Assembly: GCA_019096065.1 (NCBI GenBank)
Contig: JAGUCH010000007.1
Location: forward strand, 6,098,501 to 6,162,500
DNA length: 64,000 nucleotides
Source of the DNA: Paracyclopina nana
Taxonomy: Eukaryota; Arthropoda; Copepoda; Cyclopoida; Cyclopettidae
Direction of reading: 5' to 3'
In this document: positions 1-12,249 of the stretch, in pieces
How the letters are laid out: every line of letters starts with the position of its first letter
How positions within the stretch are numbered: position 1 is the first letter of the stretch
Notes under the pieces: model-generated
The model's database searches: none
What the model was told of the DNA's origin: nothing
The model's input: only the letters and a program-made list of their open reading frames with translations
Translations under genes and position numbers: made by a program

Positions 1-1112
1 AATGTCTCTTTGGTATTTAAAGGATTTTCATTAAGTTCTTGATTTTCTTCTTTGGGCTCTTTTTGAACTTCATTGGGTTCTTGGGGCTCTTCATTAGGTT
101 CTTCCTTAGGTGCTCCAGGTTCATTGGGTTGTGGAGGTTCTTCATTGGTTACCTTAGGTTTCTCTTTGAATTGCTTAGGCTCCTCAATGATAACATGATT
201 TTGAGCTTCTTTCTGCTCTTGCAAATCAGAAAACTTTTCACTCTCAAGCATCTCCTTTTCAAATCTATCCATAGCATCTTCTACAGTAACTCCTGCCTTT
301 TCTGATGAAGATTCCTGCTCAGGGTTGGCTTCTTCCACAAATAGCTTTTTGATGGTTTTCTTTCCTGAAGGAACAGCAGAAGTGGAATTAGATGAAGAGT
401 TTAGCATTATTTGCTGCTGTTGTTGCATGATAGTTTCCTCCAATTCTTGCACAATTTTGCCCTCTTCCCTTTCAAACTCTTTGATTTCATCCATCAATTT
501 CACCTCATTCTCCTTTAGCTGTTTAGATCCTGGCTTGAGCATATTTGGTAGCTCAGTGCTATTCTAATCAGTGCAAAATAGGTTAAGTTCTCACCAAGGA
601 ATTTTCAGCTTATATATGTAGAGCTTACTACCGTTTTATTGAGGGTCTCTTCCAGAGCTTCAATGGTGTGGTTTTTTGACAGGAGCAATTCCTTGAAAAC
701 TGCTTTTTCAGGCATCACAGGATGGTCATTTTCTTTAGAGGGAACACAATCTCTGGTCAAGTGTCTGACAATTTCACAATTATTTCCCCCATCAGCCAAA
801 ATTAGGTGAACCACTTGCTCCTTTTCAACTGGGTCACACACTTCCAAGTACCATACTTTATACCTGCAAGCTAGCATCATAAGCAAGTTAGAATCCTAAG
901 AGGAAATCAATTTTTTTTAAAAGTTGCTTACCTTCAGTTTCTTGCAAAGGCTTAATGATGGCTTCAGATGACTGATTCTTACTTTCACTATTGTCATCAA
1001 GTGGCCTGATGATGGTTTCTGAAGATGTCTGAGCCAAAGCCAAAGTGGAGGAAAAAAATAATGCCAGCCAAGAAGATAGTATACAATGACAAAGATTCAT
1101 TTTAATAGCCAT
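1..1112 (-). CDS. Secreted Glu/Pro-rich protein, 3' end cut by window edge
   Basis: I do not recognise the family. Exons are 1112-932, 870-629 and 563 to beyond 1; phases agree (1, then 0). The start has a typical signal peptide (MAIKMNLCHC followed by a hydrophobic Leu/Ala/Ser run ending ALAQ), so the product is probably secreted; the Met at residue 5 is an alternative start. Exon 2 carries several Cys and a compact stretch (VWYLEVCDPVEKEQVVHLIL) that resembles a small folded domain. Exon 3 is charged and Gln-rich, then turns into degenerate repeats of the type EEPxEPNE. The first intron uses acceptor GCTAG at 871-874 rather than the nearby GCAG, because only that keeps the Cys-rich frame open. 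The C-terminus is outside the window. Gene call fairly sure, function unknown. Confidence 0.7.
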
Positions 1113-3390
1113 GCATGTAGAATCATGATTTACTGACTTCTATAAAAGAGCTTCAACTTTCAAAACAAACATTTTTCAACTCTGCCACAGCCTGCTGAAA
1201 AAAGCAGCCATTTTAAATATTTCTTTGTCTGCCTCAAAATTGGAAGCCATGTAGCTTAGAGTGGATGATGTCATACAACCACAAAAACTTGAGTTATGGC
1301 ATCCACTTTTTCCCCTGCCAATGCTGTGATGTGAGGAGTTTGCACAGCCACATAATAAATATAATCATGCTGGATATTGAAACATATTGTAAATTCATAA
1401 CTCTGGATGACTTAATATTGCATTAATAGTGGATTAAAAATGGGCGCTGACAACTCAATTCAGATGGTTTGAATGACTCAATGATTGCATTAATAGCGCT
1501 TCATGAAGCTAAAGTAACTTTGATTTGAAAATTCAAATTTTCGCGCGCAATCCAAACAAGAAATGACGTCACTCAACTATTTTGACACCTGAGTCACCAC
1601 ACGCCTCTCTCTTCTTATACAGGGCTTAACAAAGAGAATTGTCTTGATTTATGTTGCCCTATCACAAATGATGATGCATACACACCCATTTCTGACCATA
1701 TTTTGTGCAGACTGTCTTTTTGCAATTTGTGCTCCATAATTGAGCAGTTCCTGGTAGGGAAACGAGAAAAATGCACGAAACTTGATCTTTTCACACATCA
1801 AGTTTTTGACCTTGATCTCTTTTTTCTTGCATGATAAATTAGTAGCAGGGGATAAAATCTACTGGAAAATTTGCACTTTTTCTCAAACAGGGTGAGCCAA
1901 CAGTTTTCAAAATAGGTTCTTGAATGAATGAGTCCATTCAAATGCAGTGTGGAATATAATCTGATTACTTTCAGCCTAGCACAAAGGCCACCATTATTAT
2001 TCAAGTAATGCAATTTGACACGTCTAGACTCTTAGGGATGACCAAAAATGGAGCTGGCGATTTTATTGCATTATTAAATCCTCATGGTGTGATTAAAAAG
2101 ACAGGGTGTCGCACATTTAAAAAGCAGAAAAAAACTGCATGTTGCAATAAAGTTATGACTTTCCTTTTTAGTACTTTTAAAGCAATTGAAAATGAGGCTT
2201 GCCAAGAAAAAAAGCAGGCCTAGCTTATGATCTCAGCTCAGTTGTTGAGTGCATTTTGTCAACTGCAGCCTCGATTTTGTAAGTTTTGAAAATTCAATTT
2301 TTCTGTATTGAAATGAGGGCCAAAGTGAAATTGGATTAATTAGAGAAACTCCTCGAGAATTGCTACTGCTTCATATATCAAAATTGAGTAGAATTCAATC
2401 AGAAAATTATCATTTTGAAAGTTTTCACATATTTTAAAATACAGTACAGCATGCGTGCTAGACAAGCATAGCTTAGCATAGCATAGCATGCTCTATTGTA
2501 TTATATACCTCAAGAGGAGTCCCACTTTTTTTGGAAGTTCAAAATGACGTCACACCTTTTTTCTGTATTAGCTTGACATTTTTCCATTGTAGTAGGCCTG
2601 TTGCTGCTGCTTTGAGGCTTATTTGACCTTTGAAAATGTATCATTCAAATGTAGATCCTTGTGAACTTTCCTCAAAAACACAAAATTGATAAACTCATAA
2701 AATGTCAATTTGGACTAGTTTGGAGTAAACGCGAAAACTATGCAAATTGACGCTTTATATGCTTCAGTTTTCAGGTGTTTTTACAGCACCTGTTGGATTT
2801 TTCTGTATGTTCTAAGTGGAGTGGGACACACAGTCCTCGTGTACAGGCCGAATGCACGCCCGTTGCAATAGGGCCGATTCAAGCAGTCTAGAGGGTGAGC
2901 ACAAAATTATCGTACTCCATTTTCACACAAAATTGTCCGTCTCATAAAAGAGCTCAATTTGCTGCCATCAATTACAAATCATAATTTTCATATTTATAAA
3001 TTCAAAATGGTTAGCAGTAGTTATAAAATGCAATATAATACCAATTTTAGCTTGTATTCTTAACACAAGTTAGTAATTTTACATACATAGAGTTTTTAAT
3101 AGCAACTTTTTTACAGCGTTTATAGCGGAAAAAGAGTTAGCAATTTCTACATATTTTTAGAATATAAATTGCAATCAAAAATAAAAAGTTTAGCGTTTTT
3201 CAGCTTTTCAGAAAGTACTTTTAAAGGCATGAATATAGTGCATAAGTATTTATATTTTCTATTTGTGAAAAGGCTAAGAAAACCTTGATTTCTATGCGTA
3301 ATAAGTCATAGTAAAATAAGGTAGAGAATTGGTGCCATATTGCCATTAAAAGTGCGATAATTTTGGCGTCACCCTCAATCAGCGGACTGG
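1113..3390. other. Intergenic, no gene seen
   Basis: AT-rich spacer between divergently transcribed genes (secreted protein on -, sHSP on +). Open frames near 1800-2220 overlap on both strands, have no splice signals or family motifs, and look accidental. A short degenerate run of AGCATA units lies near 2463-2492. I saw no clear heat-shock element before the sHSP gene. Confidence 0.5.
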
Positions 3391-5969
3391 ATGACGCATC
3401 CCAATAATAAGCCAGAGCTCCTCAGTCAACAACAACCTTTGGCTCAGTGGATTGAACAGCGTCAAAAGGCATTCGCAGATTTCAGCAGAAGCCTCCAGCC
3501 TCCAAGTTTAACCAGCTCCAACTTTCAATTTGGCCAAGACCCTACAGACTTTTGGACAAGTCATCAACACAATCATCAGCCGCTAAAACGCAGAACAACT
3601 ATGCTAGCTAACTCTGAAACTCTTGCTAGTCCAAAGGCCAAATTGACATATGATGAAGGCCAATTTGCTGTGGAAATTCCCTTACACGAATACAGGGTAA
3701 GCATCATTATTTTAAATGAATTGACCTTTAGTTTGTCATCAACATTACTTTTTTGCTAAAAAAATATCTTTTAAAGGTACTTTTTTATAAAGAAAAACAA
3801 ATTAAAAATGGCCTTTGAAAGAAAGACTTTCCTTAGGTGCAATTTCAAGGCCTGAAAGTTAAATTAGGCAGAATGCAAGAATCAGCCAGAGTGTCAATTA
3901 AGAAATGCATGATTTATGAGCCACCTTGCACTATTACCTTAGCACACAAATGACACATTTACAAACTACTGCAAGAATGGGCCAAAAATAAGCTAAGCTG
4001 TTCTGCTCCAAAAAATGTGTATGGAATTAATGGTGTAAATCAATCAAGTTCCACTTGTGAAGACATAAAAGGCAAAGAATTTTCAAGAACTCCAAAACTT
4101 GAGCATGATGCCATATGTTCAACTCACACTGAGGGATAAACAAAAACAATTTGAAACAACAACCCCCAAAAGTAATAATTGAATGGCTAAATCCTTCAGA
4201 AAATGAATTTAGATTTTAGATTGTTTTTGAGAGAACTATTTCCCCATGGTGAGGTGTAACAAATAGTGCTGAGATCCATCTGTGATGGATGCATTTTTGG
4301 CTATCTGACTAAGTAAGTGAAGTTGAAAACTGGCCAGAGTCCTCTAAAAGTTTTCCTTAATTAAGTCTATCCCTAACGACCTTAAAAGAGCACTTACTGA
4401 CCACTTTTGCTCCTTCAAGTTGGACAACATGAGTCATCCAAGCTAAAAGGGCTTTTATCAATTTGAATGTAATTTTTATAGCCAGAAGAATTAAGTGTGA
4501 AGACTGAGGGAGATGTCCTTGTGATCCTAGCCAAGCATGAGACCCAAACAGAATCTGGTGGAAGTTTCATCTCAAAGCAATTTGAGCAGAGATTCTCTTT
4601 GCCTTCAGGAGTGAAACCAGACTCAATTGTGTCCTCTTTGTCCAAAGATGGAACTTTGACAGTGAAGGCTCCAAGAACGCCCTTAAGCCTCACTTCCACT
4701 CCAATTGGAGGCTTCAAGAAGTCCAGAGGGGCCATAGAGGAGGAAATCTTCAATCCACAAACCACACAAGTAAGGCAATTGGAAAACATATGCATATTAC
4801 TCTAGCAGAAGATTTGATAAAGATCAGGTAGATAGATGATAGGTTTGGAATGTCAAAGCCAACAACAATGGGAATAAACAAACAGCTGGCTGCTCCACAG
4901 TAGTAAATGAGGAGTCATAAAGCACACATGATAGTACTTTTTTGTGCAAATTTACTGCAAGTGTCAATATCCCATGAGCAACATGCTTTTTGGGCAAATC
5001 ATCATGATAAAAGCTGCCAAATATTTGCTTAAGCACTGTAGTTTGAGCTAAAACAAATTATCATGCATCTTTACTCAGAGAATTAGTGAAGGTCATCATT
5101 AAAATAGCCAATGGGTGAGGAGAACTTGTATGACTGCAATTTGAGACCTTGAACATCTTCCTTTCAGTCTCCGCAAAATCAGGGATTGCCTCACCCTAAA
5201 GTGACCTATGATGATGACAAGTTCCAAATCAGCTTGGACTGCAACCATTTCAAGCCTGAAGAGCTGGATGTCAAAGTAGATGGACACACAATCATCATCA
5301 CGGCCAAGCAGGAGATCAAGGAGCCAGGGGGGACTCGAACCAGGGTCTTTGAGCAGAAATTCACCCTACCTGCTGGTGAGTTAGGCCCCTTCAGAGGCTG
5401 CAGGCTGAAAAGAGCCAAAAACTTCAATGAAAAGCCACTTTTCATTTTTAGGGGTGCTGGCAGACAGAGTGACTTCAACCATCAATGCAGAAGGTGTTTT
5501 GAACATCATTGCCCCCAAGGTGGGCAAACCAGCCACCATCAACACAATTGAGACAAAAATGGACCGGATTTTGTCCCCATCCAGCTGGACCGAGAAGCAC
5601 GGCATCCAGAGGCCTAATTTGAATTTTGACCATCTCGATTTCAGTGAGGCTGGCGCCTCCAAAGCTTTCATTGATGGGGACATGTATAAAATCGAGATCA
5701 ATGTGTCCAGTTTCAAGCCTGAGGAGCTCATGATCAAGACAGTGGGACAAAATGTCCAAGTTGAGGCCAAGCACGAGGAAAAGACAACAGATGGCGCCTC
5801 ATTCACTTCCAGGAATTTCTCCCAGAGCTTTTCTTTGCCCAAGGGAGTGGATCCAGAATTGGTGTCAAGCTCACTCAGCAAAGATGGCAAACTGACAATT
5901 GAAGCTCCCATGCCAAAATTAACCAGGATGGCAACCAACGAGAGATTGGTACCCATCAAGCACAATTGA
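3391..5969 (+). CDS. Small heat shock protein with three alpha-crystallin domains
   Basis: ATP-independent chaperone of the HSP20/alpha-crystallin family. Exons 3391-3696, 4482-4769, 5168-5375 and 5452-5969 join in frame to give 439 residues. Three alpha-crystallin domains follow each other: about residues 85-167, 209-290 and 338-420. Each has the strand pattern of the family, a copy of the xPEEL motif (RPEELSVK, KPEELDVK, KPEELMIK), a FEQ/FSQ segment followed by F(S/T)LP, and an SxLSKDGxLT-type element (degenerate as STINAEGVLN in domain 2). The C-terminus ends NERLVPIKHN, like the I-x-I/V tail of animal sHSPs. The first 84 residues are Gln-rich. Introns split domain 1 after its first strands and domain 2 near its end; domain 3 is intronless. 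AATAAA follows at 6123. Ordinary animal sHSPs have one such domain and about 150-250 residues. Confidence 0.93.
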
Positions 5970-7561
5970 TCAATTGGTCAGGTGTCAAAATGGAAAGCAT
6001 TTCTCGGTTGTGCCATGATTATCTGTCATGCATTGGTGCTGCTATCATCATTAAAACAAAATTGTATTATTAACACATTTTTCTCCCCTTGAATATTAAT
6101 ATTTATATTTTATGCGAGCATAAATAAACAGCCAAATCTGATTTCTTCATTGTAGAAAAAGGGAGTGACTTTCATCACTGTATATACCATTATGTAATAA
6201 GAAAGAGAAAGCCATGCTCTCCTCAACAACAAGTTTCCTGGGTGGAAAAAAAACCAAAGGACTTAGTAGAGAAAATGAAGTAGAAGCAACAGCAACTCTA
6301 CTCTACACAAAGAAAAAGCCATTAACTAAGGTAAGATTTTCTACCATTAATCACCAAATTTGTCAACCATGCAAAACCATAAAATTACTGCTTCTTCTAT
6401 GTCAACTAGGCATAATACCAACCAAAGCAGGCTGAATATGTAGGTCATGGAAATGAGGACAAGAAAGCACATTTTCATGTTGCTATGCTATTAAAAAAGG
6501 GTGAATTAAGTAATTGAAATGTTGACATATTTTTTTTAAACATTCAAATTTAAAGGTGAGCTTTCACAGCTGTAATTTCAACAGTGCATATTTCCAACCT
6601 TGGGGATAAGTTTACACAAAAGATCTATACTGATTTTAAAGACAGCAAAGGAAAAACACTTGATTGAGCTTTTTGCTTAGATGTTTACAACAAGGGAGAC
6701 TCAACACAGCTATTGACACTTTGACAGGGATTTTGCCCAAGCTGTTGAGAAATTAGAGGCCAATTTCAGCCCAACTGGGAACTGCATGATCTTTGCTTAA
6801 GCAGTGCTACAATTGCTTTTAGAGTGAATTTAAGAGAAAGCTGGAAAAGCCAAATTCAGCTGTTAAGCTATTTTTTTTCATTTCAAACAAAATAAAGAAT
6901 TATAAATTTCATGGAGCTATTACATGACAATTCCACATGAATATGGCAGCTTTCACTGCAGTATTTTTGTATTACCAAAGAGCCCTCTGGCCTCTAAAGA
7001 GAGAACTACTTCTCTGACAGCCAAATTGAAGCAGCTAGAAAACTGGATGTATCCAGACAGATAACATATCCATTCTAACCCTTGCCTTGGCAAAATCATT
7101 CAATCATTCTCTCCTGGCTCATAAATGGACAAAGCTTGGAAGAAATTTATTTAATGAAAAAGAAGTTATTGAATGAAAAATCAAATTTAATTGAAGAAAA
7201 TATAATATTTAAAAATAAATAGGTCATGAAGTTTTACGTAGCAGGAAATTAACAAGGGTCATGAAAATATTCAGCTTAGTACTTTACATTTTTTGGCATC
7301 AGTCTCCAAAAGTGTGAGAATTGTGTGCTCAATTGAACAGCAGTTGTGTTGTTGATCATTGGCAAAGCTGTTTGACAACTTTTTGCGCAGCTCAAGAACT
7401 TGAAATTATTCTATAAGTGAGTGAACAGTGATTCCATTCCATTTCCAAATCAACTTGACGCTGGGCAACATTGCAGGCAAATAATTTGCACTCGTGTTGT
7501 GTAATCAATACTGAGAAAAAACGCCATAAATTCTTACCTTGATTGCAGGCAGCCCTAAACA
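5970..7561. other. 3' flank and intergenic spacer
   Basis: After the sHSP poly(A) signal I see no gene up to the GABA transaminase start. One open frame at 6214-6435 begins with ATG and is followed internally by a GTAAGA that could be a donor, but it has no partner exon and no recognisable motif. Confidence 0.5.
6123..6128 (+). terminator. Poly(A) signal of the sHSP gene
   Basis: AATAAA 154 bases after the stop codon, in AT-rich sequence. A weaker ATTAAA lies nearer the stop, around 6050. Confidence 0.6.
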
Positions 7562-10500
7562 ATGTTGACCACCCTGTCCAGATCTTCCAGAGGAGCTTTG
7601 GGAGCAGTCCAAGGCTCCTTGGGCTCCTTAGGCCCAAAAAGGACCTTTTTCGAGGGTGAACCTGAAGCTCCCAAAATGGTGACGGATGTTCCAGGTCCCA
7701 AGTGCCAAGAAATGCTTGCTGACTTGTCAAAGATTCACTCCATGAAGTCAATCCAGTATCTGGTGGACTACAACAAGTCCATTGGCAATTACATTGTGGA
7801 CGTGGATGGAAATACCATGCTTGATGTCTTTACCAGCATTTCTTCAATTCCTCTGGGTAAGAGAATCACTTTTTTATTTGATCTTCACTCCAAAATGCAC
7901 GTTTTATCGCGCAAAACCGAATTTTCAACTTGTCAACAAAAGCCGCAACTTTAACCATGTTATAAACACTCAACCTTTTCACGGAACATTTCTTCAATAG
8001 TCACGCAACCTTTTCAAGTAAAGTTCTTAAGTTACTTATATTTATTTCAGGCTACAATCATCCTGCTATGCTAAATGCTTTTAATGATCCTGGCAAAATG
8101 GCGACATTGGTCAACAGACCAGCATTGGGAGTGTATCCAGGATCAGAGTGGCCAAACTTGCTCAAAGATGTTCTCATGAGTGTCGTTCCGAAAGGTCTGG
8201 AAAATGGGCATGTAAGTGAAATAGTTAGACAGACTTTTTGCGTTGTATCAAATTCTCAAGGTAAGCAATGAGAATTTCTGCCAAGGTATAGAGAGAAGCT
8301 CCAAGGAAAAGCCCCAAAAATCCACCAATATCTGCAGCCAAATTTGACCCATCATAAACCCAAATCCTCTCTGTCAACTCAATTTCAGGGGATGGGAAAA
8401 AGAAAGATACCTTGAAGAGGGAAAATGACTTGAAATGTGACTTTCAATGGTTAGCTTTGATCAATGTTACATCGACTCTGGCTCCATCCTCTTTACCAGT
8501 GACATATTGCAGTGAGTCAAAATTTGAGTCATAGATAGGTTTTATGTTGAACTTGGTGAATTTGCATCTTGGGGTGCAACCAATGAGCTTCCAAAAAGTG
8601 GCATCAGAGGCATCATCTATTTGCTTGATAAGTTTTTTGTACTCCAAGTATTGCTCATCTTTGGTGCAGTTCTCCAATAATGTTCCATTGAGCATGACAG
8701 TTTTTTGTGGGCCTACAATTGGACAATTGAGAAAAGCAAGATATCTAGATATACCGATTGAGTCATGAGAAATGCAATGCGCTGGCTGCACTGCTGCACT
8801 AAATAAACCGGCCGAATTGGCCATAGCGCTTACCCGGTTTTGATGACTCAATCGGTACTATAACTGAGTTACTCCAAGGCAGTCGGCAGTTAAGGTTGGA
8901 ATGATAAAAATCAATGATGCATTGGTTCAATGTTTTTGGCCCCTCCGGACTAATGATCAAGCCAGGTTGTTCATCAATTGATATTGCTGGATCATCCGAG
9001 CAAGGATGGTCATCTCTGTTCAAGTCAGTGAAGTTGGTTCGAGATATCTCAAACCTTGTGCCAATGAGTTGTCCTTTACGGGCAAAAACTATGGCATAAT
9101 CATTGCCAAACACTCTTGCCAAATTTGGAACAAAAGCATCATGGTTATGAACTCCGGCAAAAAAAGCTATCGCTGGATCATCTCTTGATTTGATGCGAAA
9201 GGTGATAGACTTCCGGAAACCTGCACTTCTTCTCCCTTTCGGTTGATATGTAAAGCATCGGGATGGCTCTTCAAAGTTGGCTTGAATTGAAGGGGTCCAA
9301 ATGTCCAGATAGCTGATACCAAGCTTTTTCAATACTTCCGGATCATTGAGACTTTCAAATTTAGCAAATTGCCTTTTGGTGGTTAAAACTTTTTATTATA
9401 ACAAATAATTAAGTTAGAGCATTTATTTGACGTACGTTAAGCCAGCATCTTCCACAACTCCAAGTTCAGGAAATGGGAACTTGAAATCATATTTGTATGG
9501 CTCAAGCCATGCTTTATTATTGAAGCCATTTGTAAAATTAATGTCCATAGTGATGCATACTGTGATTGAAGGATAAGTGAAGAGCTTTTCTACATCAGCA
9601 GATGAAGTCATGGTCATTTTCTTTTCATTCATTTTTATGACTCCTTGGTACACTTGACGCAAGAAGAAAACGATCAGTGTGACTGCAGTTGCATACTTGA
9701 AAAATTTCAAGAAAACCAAGGCAATGTTAGCTTTTTTCACAGAAGGCTTTTCATCCTCCCCTAGTAAATGAAATTGAGATTACCTTTCATTCTTTTCAAC
9801 AAGATTAACTTTTTAAAAGTTAAAATATACTACCAAAAAAGGAATTGTGATGAGCCACCTTACTCATGCTCGTTCTCTGAATTGAGCCACCAAGCTACTG
9901 ACTGGTAAAGTCGAATGAAGAGGACTTTTTAAGGCTGATTTATGCATTAATTATTAATAAGGAAATGCATATTTGTCATGCTTCTAAAGGGGGAAATTTA
10001 CAAAGCAAACATAAATGCTGTAATTGGCCAGCATATCCAAAATTGTACAGTGTGGCTGTGTCACTAGCACAAAAGAGCAAGGATGTCATACTCATTATTT
10101 GATCATCTCAATTAGGGAGTTGTTACACGCCAATGAATGCAAATGTTGACCAATGCTTTGTTAAATTTGCAATTGCACTGGCCTTGAGAAAGGTAAGGTA
10201 ATTGCTTTCACTTTTTAAGTATTGCTTTGAGCACTCTTACGGATGTCAAAACATGCCATTAAACTTTGCAAAAAAGTGAAGTACCTGACAATATCAAATG
10301 ACAGTAAAGATAGATAAAAAAGCAATAATCATTACTTTTGTCACAAGGCTTTTTACAAACACTTCACAGCCAATTATGGGAACATTAGGACTAATAGTAC
10401 AGGGTGCAGCGCCGAAAATGCAACCGTGCTACAGCCAATTCGGCCGGTTTATTTACTACTTCAGAGCAGCCCGCTGTGTGCAGTTTCGGAGCCTCATACT

Positions 10501-12114
10501 GTATTTAAAAAGGATAATAAAAAATTCTATGGCTTGGTTGCGTTTGACGTAGGTTGATGTCTCAAAATAGCATTTTTTCCTGCTGATCCATTATTTAACA
10601 GCCCTTAAGTATCAAGGGTGACTAACCCACATTTTCCTGCGTTTAAAAATGAATCATTTTTATTGCAGGTGACAACAATGGCTTGTGGAAGCTGCTCCAA
10701 TGAAAATGCTTTTAAATTGATGTATTTCAAGTACATGGATAAGATCAGAGGTGACAAAGGCTTCACTGAGGAAGAAATGACTTCTTGCATGTACAACCAA
10801 GCACCAGGAACACCAAAACTCACTGTTTTGTCTTTTGATGGTGGCTTCCATGGAAGAACAGCTGCAGTTTTGTCATGCACTCATTCCAAGCCAATTCACA
10901 AATTGGATGTACCCCTCTTTGATTGGCCAACTGCAGATTTCCCTCGCTACAAGTACACTAAAAAACCTTATTTGGATGGCAAACATTTACTTTTTAAATC
11001 ATTTTTAAGGTATCCCTTGGAGGACAATGTGGCTGGTAACCAAGCCGAAGATAAAAGGTGCTTGGCTAAAGTGGAGCAAATCCTTGAGGATCAAACCAAG
11101 AAAGGCTACCCTTGTGCTGGAATGATTGTTGAACCCATCCAATCTGAAGGTGGTGACCATGGAGCAAGTGCTGCATTTTTCCAGGTAGCCAACTTCAAAT
11201 CAAATTATCTATAAGTTTAGCTAATTTTCCGTACACTCAGTTTACATCTAATCCGTAGAGTCTGCTAGCTGACATAGGCTAATCTCCGTAGAATCTAACC
11301 GCAAACAAATTGAATACCCGTAGATTCAGCCCACAAACAACGAGAATTAATCCGCTGACAAAGCAAAGTCTGCGTAGAGTCTACCCGCAAACTAAGTTAA
11401 ATCTGCGTAGAGTCTATCCGCTCAAACAAAGCTAATCATGTAAAAGAAATGTTATTCTCTAGCACATTGATTGATTTTCCAGGGACTTCAAGATATTTGT
11501 GCTAAGCATGATATTGTTTTCCTTGTGGATGAAGTTCAAACTGGTGGAGGGCCAACTGGAAAGTTCTGGGCTCATGACTACTTCAACTTGACGAGCGCTC
11601 CAGACATTGTGACTTTCTCCAAGAAAATGTTAACTGGAGGATTCTACAACAAGCCAGAGCTGAGCCCAAAGCAATCGTACAGGGTTTTCAACACTTGGGT
11701 AGGAGACCCAGGAAAACTCATCTTGCTTGATGCTGTATTGAAGACTATCAGAAAGGAAAACTTGCTTGACAATGTCAGTAAAACTGGAGATATCCTTATG
11801 AAGGGTCTCAAAGATGCTGAGAAGAAGTACCCAGGATTGGTGCAAAATTCCAGAGGATTAGGAACCTTTTTGGCATTTGATGCTGACACACCAGCAAGGT
11901 AAATTTCAGTTTAGCTGCGTGGAATCTAGTTGCAGAACAACATTTTGGTCTCTTTTGCAGGAGAGACAAAATTATTGATGATATCAGAAAGCAAGGAGTC
12001 AATCTTGGAGGATGTGGACCTGCAGCTGTCAGATTGAGGCCAACCCTGACTTTCCAGCCTAAGCATGCACACATTTTCCTTGACAAATTAGACAAGGTTC
12101 TAAGCACTTATTAA
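7562..12114 (+). CDS. ABAT: 4-aminobutyrate aminotransferase (GABA transaminase), mitochondrial
   Basis: PLP enzyme that converts GABA and 2-oxoglutarate to succinate semialdehyde and glutamate in the mitochondrial matrix (GABA shunt). Exons 7562-7856, 8051-8211, 10669-10952, 11010-11184, 11483-11898 and 11961-12114 give 494 residues, against about 500 in vertebrates. The N-terminus is Ser/Arg/Leu-rich like a mitochondrial presequence. Hallmarks: ACGSCSNEN (Cys158/161, cluster-binding pair of the animal enzyme), PIQSEGGDHGAS, VDEVQTGGG, the PLP-lysine motif TFSKKMLTGG (Lys352/353) and LGGCGPAAVRLRPTL. The 57-nt intron 10953-11009 has no stop and a length divisible by three, but removing it restores the family sequence RYKYPLEDN. 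Intron 2 (8212-10668) contains a DEG/ENaC gene on the other strand. Intron 4 holds a minisatellite. Confidence 0.96.
8225..9867 (-). CDS. DEG/ENaC (pickpocket-like) sodium channel subunit, nested in ABAT intron 2
   Basis: Subunit of an amiloride-type, voltage-independent cation channel in the plasma membrane. Exons 9867-9834, 9760-9436, 9372-8873, 8712-8471 and 8410-8225 give 428 residues. First membrane helix at about 20-50 (ANIALVFLKFFKYATAV onwards), then the family motif FTYPSITVC, a long Cys-containing extracellular loop, PSPEIE before the second helix, and the pore motif GGFLGLFLGAS with the G-A-S selectivity filter. It is short for the family (often 500-600). The whole gene lies in GABA transaminase intron 2 on the opposite strand. 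Its stop is only 13 bases from ABAT exon 2, so its 3' UTR must run antisense into that exon. Intron 3 contains a 106-bp MITE. The close paralogue at 12380-13924 has the same intron positions. Confidence 0.93.
8752..8857. mobile_element. 106-bp MITE inside channel gene intron 3
   Basis: Perfect 15-base terminal inverted repeats TACCGATTGAGTCAT (8752-8766) and its complement (8843-8857); if the outer TA is the target duplication the repeats are 13 bases, as in Tc1/mariner-derived miniature elements. No coding capacity. The host intron is 160 nt against 56 nt at the same place in the paralogue, so the insertion explains almost all the difference. A diverged copy of identical length is at 10398-10503. 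Confidence 0.8.
9896..9932 (-). promoter_or_regulatory. Putative core promoter of the nested channel gene
   Basis: On the - strand a TATA-like TTAAAAAG (9932-9925) stands 33 bases before the A of an arthropod-type initiator TCAGTA (9901-9896), followed 29 bases later by the start codon. Spacing fits known arthropod promoters; the TATA match is imperfect. Confidence 0.4.
10398..10503. mobile_element. Second 106-bp MITE copy in ABAT intron 2
   Basis: Starts TACAG and ends CTGTA, with imperfect inverted ends of about 25 bases. In opposite orientation to the copy at 8752-8857 the cores align without gaps around GCCAATTCGGCCGGTTTATT, at the same offset from the ends. Older or more diverged at the termini than in the centre. 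Confidence 0.65.
11240..11445. repeat. Minisatellite in ABAT intron 4
   Basis: About six degenerate units of 30-35 bases built on TCTGCGTAGAGTCTACCCGC with a small palindrome TAGA-TCTA. The last two units are the best preserved. Single relatives of the unit occur in ABAT intron 5 (near 11916) and just past the methyltransferase gene (18147-18201). Confidence 0.7.
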
Positions 12115-12243
12115 TGCAATGGAATTAACTACAAAGCTGTGCTTTCCCAAGAAAATGGAATGGAAGCAAATCTATATTTTGAACCTACTATTGCAGTGTA
12201 ATTTTCAAATCTATCATTAGTCCTCTTGTAACAAGTGCATTGG

Positions 12244-12249
12244 AATAAA
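12244..12249 (+). terminator. Poly(A) signal of ABAT
   Basis: AATAAA 130 bases after the ABAT stop codon. The convergent channel gene ends at 12380 and has an ATTAAA on its own strand near 12275, so the two transcripts end close together. Confidence 0.6.

Noticed and set aside
3200-3390. Heat-shock element upstream of the sHSP gene
   Set aside because: TTTTCAGAAAG near 3210 is only a partial match to alternating GAA/TTC units; no run of three units was found.
6214-6435. 73-residue open frame with an internal GTAAGA donor-like site
   Set aside because: No partner exon downstream before the next gene, and amino-acid content is that of random AT-rich sequence.
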